Of a stretch of DNA of 6,642 bases, positions 5,452 to 6,642 are shown one piece after another. The notes beneath the pieces were generated by a model. The model was not told the origin of the DNA, made no database searches, and was given only the letters and a program-made list of their open reading frames with translations. Each line of letters begins with the position of its first letter. Positions within the stretch are counted from its first letter, which is position 1. The DNA is taken from contig CANOFK010000069.1 of assembly GCA_947565265.1 (NCBI GenBank), positions 1 to 6,642 of the forward strand, read 5' to 3'. The DNA comes from an uncultured Clostridia bacterium. Lineage in GTDB: Bacteria; Bacillota; Clostridia; Oscillospirales; Acutalibacteraceae. A program made the position numbers and the translations under genes.

Positions 5452-6570
5452 TTACTCCGGCCTCTTCTGCCCCGCCCCGGTCAAATCCCGCACGCTGCCC
5501 CGCTCTACCAGCCGGGCGGGCAGTTCAAAGCGCAGCCAGGGTTCCTCTTCCCCCAGCTCCTTCAGCCGCCGCAGGTTCTTGATCATCTGCACACACTGCC
5601 GGCCCATCAACTGGGGGGAATTGTGCACCGTGGTGATGTGGGGCTCAATCATGGTGCACAGGGGCTGGTCGTCAAACCCTGTTACCGAAATGTCCTCCGG
5701 CACTTTTTTGCCGATGAGTTCCAGCGCCTTTATGGCCCGCCACGCCTGCCGGTCGTTCTCACACACCAGTGCCGTGGGCAGCCGGGGCGCCTCCCCCAGC
5801 AATTTGGCCAGCCGCTGGTACTCAAACAGGTCTTCCTCCGGCTTGGCGCAAAAGTAGAACTCCGGCCGGTCCTCCAGGCCGAATTCCTCCAGGGCCCACC
5901 GGTACCACCTGCGCCGGTCATCCCGCACCTCGCCGGGCCAGCCGCTGTAGGCAAAGCCTATTTGGGTATGCCCCTTTTCCTTCAGGTATCTGACCACATT
6001 GTACATCCCCTGCCGGTTACTGATGCACACGCTGCTGGGCTCCCAATAAGACGCCCCGTCCAGAAAGCCGCCTGCGTCTATAAAGACGCAGGGCACCCCC
6101 GCCGCTTTGACCTCCCGCTCCATCTTTTTTGTCAACTGGCAGGGGTGCACGATCGCCCCCATCACATCCCCTGTGCGGCGCAACTGCTCAGCCAGGCTGG
6201 TGTTTTTCAGCCGGTTGGTGTGCACCATCACCAGGCAGCAGTCATTCTCCCAGGCCTCGGCCTCCACGCCCTCCAGCACCCCGGAGAAGAAATTATAGGG
6301 GTCGTTCCGGTCCCCAAAAAACTCATGGGAGATGATATAGGCGATCACTTTGCAGGCACACCCGCCGCTTTCCGCCTTTTCCGCGGGCTTATCCCCCGGC
6401 GCGGCCCCCTCCCGGCAGGCGTCGCTGAGCATCTCCCCGTGCCCCAGCTCCTGTATCTTTTCCAGCAGCGACTTGCGCAGCGAGTCGCTGATGCCCGGCT
6501 TATTGTTCAGCACCAAAGAGATAGTGGCTGGCGAAACGCCCAGTTTTTTGGCCAGATCCTTTGCTTTCAC
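5452..6570 (-). CDS. LacI-family transcriptional regulator
   Basis: A 372-residue DNA-binding regulator, somewhat longer than the usual 330-350. An N-terminal helix-turn-helix (3-22, KDLAKKLGVSPATISLVLNN) is followed by the third helix (ISDSLRKSLLEKIQELG, 27-43). A periplasmic-binding-protein-like sensor domain runs from about 74 to 358, with the family motifs GHTQIGF (200-206), CENDRQAWRAIKAL (270-283), VTGFDDQPLCTMIEPHITTV (296-315) and the terminal PARLVERGSV (351-360). Such domains usually sense sugars or related metabolites. Oddly, the hinge helix (YxPNxxAxxL) is missing: residues 44-73 form a Gly/Ala/Glu-rich linker with a Cys-x-Cys. The GTG start at 6570 is supported by GGGGTGA six bases upstream. 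No sugar-transport or catabolic genes are present, so the ligand is unknown; autoregulation is plausible from the repeats at its promoter. Confidence 0.9.
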   Translation of the reverse strand: MKAKDLAKKLGVSPATISLVLNNKPGISDSLRKSLLEKIQELGHGEMLSDACREGAAPGDKPAEKAESGGCACKVIAYIISHEFFGDRNDPYNFFSGVLEGVEAEAWENDCCLVMVHTNRLKNTSLAEQLRRTGDVMGAIVHPCQLTKKMEREVKAAGVPCVFIDAGGFLDGASYWEPSSVCISNRQGMYNVVRYLKEKGHTQIGFAYSGWPGEVRDDRRRWYRWALEEFGLEDRPEFYFCAKPEEDLFEYQRLAKLLGEAPRLPTALVCENDRQAWRAIKALELIGKKVPEDISVTGFDDQPLCTMIEPHITTVHNSPQLMGRQCVQMIKNLRRLKELGEEEPWLRFELPARLVERGSVRDLTGAGQKRPE

Positions 6571-6576
6571 ACTTGA

Positions 6577-6583
6577 TCACCCC
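6577..6583 (-). promoter_or_regulatory. Ribosome binding site of the regulator
   Basis: GGGGTGA on the minus strand, six bases before the GTG at 6570. It decides for this GTG start; the upstream in-phase codon is followed by no open frame. Confidence 0.65.
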
Positions 6584-6590
6584 GGCAAGA

Positions 6591-6620
6591 TTTATAAATT
6601 CTTTATAAACCATTATAAAC
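6591..6620. repeat. Phased TTTATAAA palindromes, candidate operator
   Basis: TTTATAAA, which is its own reverse complement, occurs at 6591-6598 and 6602-6609, with a third near-copy ATTATAAAC at 6612-6620. The spacing is 11 and 10 bases, about one helical turn, so all copies face the same side. The third copy contains the regulator's -10 box and the second covers the predicted transcription start, a layout suited to repression. LacI-type operators normally have a central CG, which these lack, so binding by this regulator is uncertain; simple AT-richness of a promoter is the alternative. Confidence 0.5.
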
Positions 6621-6640
6621 TATCCTGCCCAAAATTGCAA
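6612..6640 (-). promoter_or_regulatory. Promoter of the LacI-type regulator
   Basis: On the minus strand TTGCAA (6640-6635) and a perfect TATAAT (6617-6612) are separated by 17 bases. Transcription should start near 6605, with a leader of about 35 bases to the GTG. The window ends two bases further out. Confidence 0.75.
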
Positions 6641-6642
6641 CC

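Noticed and set aside
5623..6576. A 317-codon open frame on the plus strand opposite the regulator
   Set aside because: The minus strand carries a clear LacI-family protein with a ribosome site and promoter, while the plus-strand product is His/Pro/Leu-rich with no motif.
1..6642. CRISPR array, tRNA, rRNA, insertion sequence or prophage parts
   Set aside because: No spaced direct repeats, no tRNA-like cloverleaf, no transposase or integrase, and no terminal inverted repeats were seen.

Overview
The window reads as chromosomal housekeeping DNA from a GC-rich, low-spore-class Firmicute, most likely a gut-type member of the Clostridia (Oscillospiraceae/Ruminococcaceae-like). This rests on a DUF1934 (YwiB-like) gene directly upstream of argS as in Firmicutes, a Ser/Glu-rich lipoprotein of a Firmicute type, a LacI-type regulator, sigma-A-like TTGACA/TATAAT promoters and A/G-rich ribosome binding sites. 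Genus cannot be settled from the sequence alone.

Layout. Bases 1-155 hold no convincing gene but fold into nested hairpins and may be the 3' part of a structured RNA (6S-like at best). A promoter at 227-255 then drives a plus-strand cluster: ddl (D-Ala-D-Ala ligase), murI (glutamate racemase, overlapping ddl by 8 bases), a DUF1934 gene, and argS (arginyl-tRNA synthetase). A perfect 15-bp hairpin without a U-tract lies in the DUF1934-argS gap, and a terminator hairpin follows argS at 4515-4556. From the other direction come two minus-strand genes: a small secreted lipoprotein (4682-5251) with its own perfect-consensus promoter and a terminator facing argS, and a LacI-type regulator (5452-6570) whose promoter sits at the right edge inside a row of TTTATAAA palindromes.

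How the genes fit together. Ddl and MurI make two D-amino-acid building blocks of peptidoglycan (D-Ala-D-Ala and D-Glu), so the first two genes form a wall-precursor unit; DUF1934 and argS form a second unit known from other Firmicutes. The lipoprotein and the regulator have no visible functional link to the operon or to each other. The regulator's target genes are not identifiable here, and may lie beyond the right edge.

I did not find an undescribed multi-gene system. The points most worth a second look are the possible structured RNA at the left edge, the LacI-type regulator lacking the canonical hinge helix, the phased AT-rich palindromes at its promoter, the hairpin before argS, and the Cys-Gly-Thr variant of the racemase active-site motif.
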